From contig CAKRDZ010000012.1 in the NCBI GenBank assembly GCA_934316845.1, positions 16,877 to 80,876 on the forward strand: DNA of 64,000 bases, written 5' to 3'. Shown piece by piece: positions 61,257-64,000 of the stretch. The notes under the pieces were generated by a model. It saw nothing but the letters and a program-made list of their open reading frames with translations, was not told where the DNA came from and ran no database searches. A program made the position numbers and the translations under genes. Within the stretch, counting starts at the first letter, position 1. Every line of letters starts with the position of its first letter. The DNA is from an uncultured Eubacterium sp. (GTDB taxonomy: Bacteria; Bacillota; Clostridia; Lachnospirales; Lachnospiraceae).

Positions 61257-61285
61257 ATTATATAAAAAAATGCTGCAAAATGCAA
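61257..61285 (-). promoter_or_regulatory. Promoter of the relA operon
   Basis: On the minus strand TTGCAT (61285-61280), 17 bases, TATAAT (61262-61257), with the start near 61250 and about 45 bases to the ATG. Confidence 0.75.
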
Positions 61286-61312
61286 CTGTGATTTCATGCT
61301 CGCTGCCTGAAC

Positions 61313-61349
61313 AAAAAAAGAAGAGCGCTTTGCAACGCCCCTCTCTTTC
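61313..61349 (-). terminator. Terminator of spo0A
   Basis: On the minus strand AAAGAGAGGGGCGTT pairs with AAGCGCTCTTCTTTTTTT (several G-T pairs) around a GCA loop, ending in seven T. It lies 6 bases behind the spo0A stop. Confidence 0.7.
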
Positions 61350-61355
61350 CATTTT

Positions 61356-62150
61356 TTAATACGACTTCCGCATTTTCTGCTCCAGCCGTATTTTATCTGC
61401 AATTAAAGCTACAAATTCAGAATTTGTCGGTTTTCCTTTCCCATTGCTGACGGTATAACCAAACAACTCGTCAATCGTATCCACTTTCCCCCTTGTCCAT
61501 GCCACTTCAATCGCATGTCGAATCGCCCGCTCTACACGGCTTGGCGTCGTCTTATGCTGTTTGGCGATCGACGGATACAGGATTTTTGTAATGGAATTTA
61601 GCATCTCGCTGTCATCTACAGACATCATAATTGCATCTCTTAAGTACTGATAGCCCTTTATGTGCGCAGGTACTCCAATCTCATGGATGATCTGTGTCAC
61701 ATCCATCTCCAGATTGTAACCCTTTTTGTCCGGTTCTCTTGACTGATAGTTCATGACAACCGGCAATGCCCCCGGTTTTAATTGCTGTATCTTAGCCTGA
61801 ATCGTTTCCTTTTCAAACGGCTTTAATACGTAGTATGCAGCTCCGTATTGAAATGCGGTCTGCATTACATTTTCTTGAGTAACAGCTGTCACGACAATGA
61901 ACTCCGGTCGTTTCTCGATTCCCGGTAAGCCCTGGCATACTTTCTCCAATACCAAAAGTCCGTCCATCTTTGGCATGATCAAATCCAAAAATACAACATC
62001 CGGCTTGGTTTCACGGATCATTTCTATTGCTTCCAATCCGTCTTCTGCCTGCCCTACAATCTCCACTTCATTATCTTCCGATAAACTGTCTTTGATCAAA
62101 GAGATCGTACGGGCACTGTCGTCTACAATTAGAGCCCTTAGCTTGTTCAC
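61356..62150 (-). CDS. spo0A: Sporulation master regulator Spo0A
   Basis: A 264-residue response regulator, the standard length. Receiver: DD at 10-11, phospho-Asp56 in VFLDLIMPKMDG, Lys in LKPFEKE. The C-terminal DNA-binding domain (about 145-264) has the recognition helix region TPSRVERAIRHAIEVAWTRG. Start is GTG at 62150 with GGGAGG ten bases upstream; the frame continues upstream but those residues (68 more) are not part of Spo0A and cover the promoter. Phosphorylated Spo0A switches the cell to sporulation. Two 0A boxes lie upstream, so it should regulate itself. Confidence 0.95.
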   Translation of the reverse strand: MNKLRALIVDDSARTISLIKDSLSEDNEVEIVGQAEDGLEAIEMIRETKPDVVFLDLIMPKMDGLLVLEKVCQGLPGIEKRPEFIVVTAVTQENVMQTAFQYGAAYYVLKPFEKETIQAKIQQLKPGALPVVMNYQSREPDKKGYNLEMDVTQIIHEIGVPAHIKGYQYLRDAIMMSVDDSEMLNSITKILYPSIAKQHKTTPSRVERAIRHAIEVAWTRGKVDTIDELFGYTVSNGKGKPTNSEFVALIADKIRLEQKMRKSY

Positions 62151-62210
62151 TCTTTTTTTACCTCCCATTTTAGTGTTAAAAAGCAGTCTATATTTACGTG
62201 CTTTGTTTGC

Positions 62211-62239
62211 ATTATAAATGTTTTTTCCACATTTTGCAA
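62211..62239 (-). promoter_or_regulatory. Sigma-A promoter of spo0A
   Basis: On the minus strand TTGCAA (62239-62234), 17 bases, TATAAT (62216-62211). The start would be near 62204, leaving a leader of about 54 bases. Confidence 0.7.
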
Positions 62240-62297
62240 TACCAATATATGGAATTTTCTTATTTTCTTTATATTTTTTTAACACCATATCTATTTT

Positions 62298-62324
62298 TTC
62301 GACATTATAGTAAAATATTCGACA
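62298..62324 (-). promoter_or_regulatory. Two 0A boxes upstream of spo0A
   Basis: TGTCGAA occurs twice on the minus strand (62324-62318 and 62304-62298), 20 bp apart, an exact match to the Spo0A box core TGTCGAA. A TATAAT lies between them (62309-62304), so a second upstream promoter could be covered by the boxes. Confidence 0.7.
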
Positions 62325-62350
62325 AAATACGCAAAATTCAACCGGTCCAA

Positions 62351-63700
62351 TCACTTATACGGACGGTAAATCATATAGCCGCCGCCATAACATCCATCCG
62401 GTCTGGCTCCCCAGGTCTCATACAAAACCGGTTTTCCATTGCTGTCATAATGCGACACAGTATATCCGGTGAACATTTCCACATGAAAAATCCCCAGATA
62501 ACGTCCATTATTCGCACCTGTCTCAAACATAAGGTCGCCCGGATTTAATTTCATCTTTTGAATATGATTTCTTGTATAGGAATTTGTAATTTTCTTGCCA
62601 TGCGACTTACACCACTTAGCAAGATCTGCCGCTACCGGTGCATAATAATTATTTCCTCCGATTTTTTTGCCCATCTTGCAGTAAGATTTCCACACAAGCG
62701 AACTACAGTCATAATATCCTTTCTGCATTCTCTTTGGCTGGCTGTATTTCCATTTTGAGCCGATCATTTTCGCATATCGGATCACTTTCACCTTTTTCGA
62801 TGACACAACAGAGATGGCACAACCCACTTTTGCTCCATTAAAATCTGCCGTGATCACAGCATTTCCGATCTTTTTACACGTAACAACACCTTTTTTCGAA
62901 ACCTTTGCCACTTTGGAATTTGATGATGTCCAGACCGGCTTGTCCGAAGTTCCCTTAATTTTTAATTTCACTTTCTTACCCTTTGCCTGCACAACTCCCT
63001 GCTTGGAAATGGTAATATTCTGAACATTTACTTCTACGGTAAATGCTTTTCCACCGATTGTAATCGTTAATGTAGTTTTTCCGGGCGAATCAAAGTTTAA
63101 CGTGAGCTGGTTATTCTCCAGCGAACAATACGCTCTCATACCCGAATTGGAAGATTCACATACAACTTCCACATTATTGTCTGACAAAATGACTCCTGCC
63201 GGCACATTTTTTAAAGCAATGGATGTCTCATATTCGTAGTCATATGTAGAAAAGATTCCTTTGATGGAATTTTTTTCCAGTACCACATTGGTCATATCCA
63301 CGGTAACTGTCACATCGCAGCGGCCGGAAAAATACATATTGTAACTTCCGTACGTTCCCTGAATATAAACTGTGGCCTCCCCCGGCGTAAGCGCAGTAAA
63401 GGAACCGTCTCCATTCACCTGGAGAACTTCACTGTTACTCGTACTTATCGAAGTCACCTGCATCGCCGTAATGGCACTGCCATCCATCGGATCTGTCAGC
63501 CCACTGAGATCATAAGTAAAGGTTCCCTGCTTTCCAACAGTCATCGTCGTCTCCGCATAATCGCTGTTCTGAATCCGGTAAATCGTCTTCCCATCTGCCT
63601 GTTCCTCCGTCGTCATTGCCTGAGCCGGTGTGTGGACAGCCAGTACACACAGTACCATCACCGCCAGCCCCCACATAACTTTCTGCATCGTATTTTTCAT
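62351..63700 (-). CDS. Secreted Ig-like NlpC/P60-type cell-wall protein
   Basis: A 449-residue exported protein starting MKNTMQKVMWGLAVMVLCVL, signal cleaved after TPAQA. Residues about 50-130 and 225-295 are Big_2-like Ig domains (SNSEVLQVNGDGSFTALTPG; SNSKVAKVSKKGVVTCKKIG). The C-terminal NlpC/P60 domain (about 300-449) has the Cys in GYYDCSSLVWKSY and the His in LGIFHVEMFTGY, so it could cut peptidoglycan peptides. GGAGAG precedes the ATG. In many Clostridia this place next to spo0A is taken by spoIVB; here it is not. Confidence 0.8.
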   Translation of the reverse strand: MKNTMQKVMWGLAVMVLCVLAVHTPAQAMTTEEQADGKTIYRIQNSDYAETTMTVGKQGTFTYDLSGLTDPMDGSAITAMQVTSISTSNSEVLQVNGDGSFTALTPGEATVYIQGTYGSYNMYFSGRCDVTVTVDMTNVVLEKNSIKGIFSTYDYEYETSIALKNVPAGVILSDNNVEVVCESSNSGMRAYCSLENNQLTLNFDSPGKTTLTITIGGKAFTVEVNVQNITISKQGVVQAKGKKVKLKIKGTSDKPVWTSSNSKVAKVSKKGVVTCKKIGNAVITADFNGAKVGCAISVVSSKKVKVIRYAKMIGSKWKYSQPKRMQKGYYDCSSLVWKSYCKMGKKIGGNNYYAPVAADLAKWCKSHGKKITNSYTRNHIQKMKLNPGDLMFETGANNGRYLGIFHVEMFTGYTVSHYDSNGKPVLYETWGARPDGCYGGGYMIYRPYK

Positions 63701-63807
63701 TGACGTTCTCTCCATTTCTTTGTAATTTCTTTTATTTTATCAGATTTTCTGTGAAATTTCAAATTTGTATGTTTTTTACAGTTGTACTTTTAGAATAATA
63801 GGACTAT

Positions 63808-64000
63808 CCTTTCCCATTCGGGACCGCTCCCGCTTAGAGAACACTCGTAGCGGTACATGAGGGCATTTTTGCAGCTTTGCTTTTAAAAATATAAGTCCCT
63901 GCTTTTCCATTCGGGACCGCTCTCGCTTAGAGAACACTCGTAGCGGTACATGAGGGCATTTTTGCAGCTTTGCTTTTAAAAATATAAGTCCCTGCTTTTC
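63808..64000. repeat. 93-bp tandem repeat, at least two copies, running off the window
   Basis: Two copies (63808-63900, 63901-63993) and the start of a third differ at only a few bases. Each carries ACCGCT/AGCGGT arms around TTAGAGAACACTCG and ends in GCAGCTTTGCTTTT. The rest of the gap from 63701 holds only the ribosome site of the NlpC gene and AT-rich sequence. No coding frame is seen. The array may continue beyond the edge. Confidence 0.85.

Noticed and set aside
62151..62354. N-terminal extension of Spo0A by 68 residues
   Set aside because: The extension covers a promoter and 0A boxes, and the GTG at 62150 has a proper ribosome site and gives the normal length.
63808..64000. CRISPR array or riboswitch in the 93-bp repeats
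   Set aside because: Whole units repeat without variable spacers, and no known riboswitch core is recognisable.

Overview
The window looks like the chromosome of a gut-type, spore-forming, strictly anaerobic Firmicute of the Lachnospiraceae (Clostridia). The evidence is Spo0A with 0A boxes, a Rex redox regulator, HemZ, a ferredoxin-linked 2-oxoacid oxidoreductase, FabV, a T-box leader, strong AGGAGG ribosome sites, low-to-middle GC, and a xylan-use locus with GH67 and GH43 enzymes. No rRNA, tRNA, phage or CRISPR array was found. The genus cannot be fixed from the sequence.

Layout. (1) 1-16417: glucuronoxylan locus. A minus-strand operon from a mapped promoter at 14650-14678 encodes two sugar ABC importers without ATPases (two binding proteins, four permeases) and three envelope proteins (NHL/TPR, Yip1-like, DUF5696). 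A GH67 alpha-glucuronidase, cut by the window edge, follows a terminator. A GH43 xylosidase is divergent. (2) 16473-20699: ferredoxin-dependent 2-oxoacid oxidoreductase (gamma-delta-alpha-beta), then a MarR regulator and a small lipoprotein. (3) 20813-22900: a PhoR/PhoP-like two-component pair whose promoter carries four 11-bp-phased PHO-box-like repeats. (4) 22904-26533: SGNH esterase, MscS channel, RlmH and a histidine phosphatase. (5) 26534-31865: housekeeping run rex, coiled-coil protein, acpS, nnr, alr, mazF, interrupted by two members of a foldback (MITE-like) family, with a candidate small RNA downstream of mazF. (6) 32069-37262: an accessory island. An intact ABC-F gene is followed by a T-box-controlled second-type methionyl-tRNA synthetase and a DUF3990/DUF3791-like toxin-antitoxin candidate. 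It ends in a scrambled remnant of the same ABC-F gene that still carries a terminator. (7) 37274-46073: two large Pro/Thr-rich secreted surface proteins with a GT8 glycosyltransferase between them and a LytTR regulator upstream. (8) 46363-52595: YfhO, FabV, PAQR/hemolysin III, a chromate-type transporter and a small membrane protein. (9) 52668-61205: stringent-response and translation operon relA-MBL-hemZ-hisS-aspS-galM. (10) 61356-64000: spo0A with an autoregulatory promoter, an NlpC/P60 Ig-like wall protein, and a 93-bp tandem repeat running off the edge.

How the parts work together. Region 1 would bind, import and trim acidic xylo-oligosaccharides at the surface and in the cytoplasm. The SGNH enzyme of region 4 could remove acetyl groups, though it is not in the same operon. 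Regions 2, 5 and 8 reflect fermentative redox balance (POR, Rex, FabV). Regions 3, 9 and 10 hold phosphate, stringent and sporulation control. The most unusual parts are the ABC-F-flanked island, the glycosyltransferase/surface-protein cluster, the foldback elements and the NHL-Yip1-DUF5696 envelope module.
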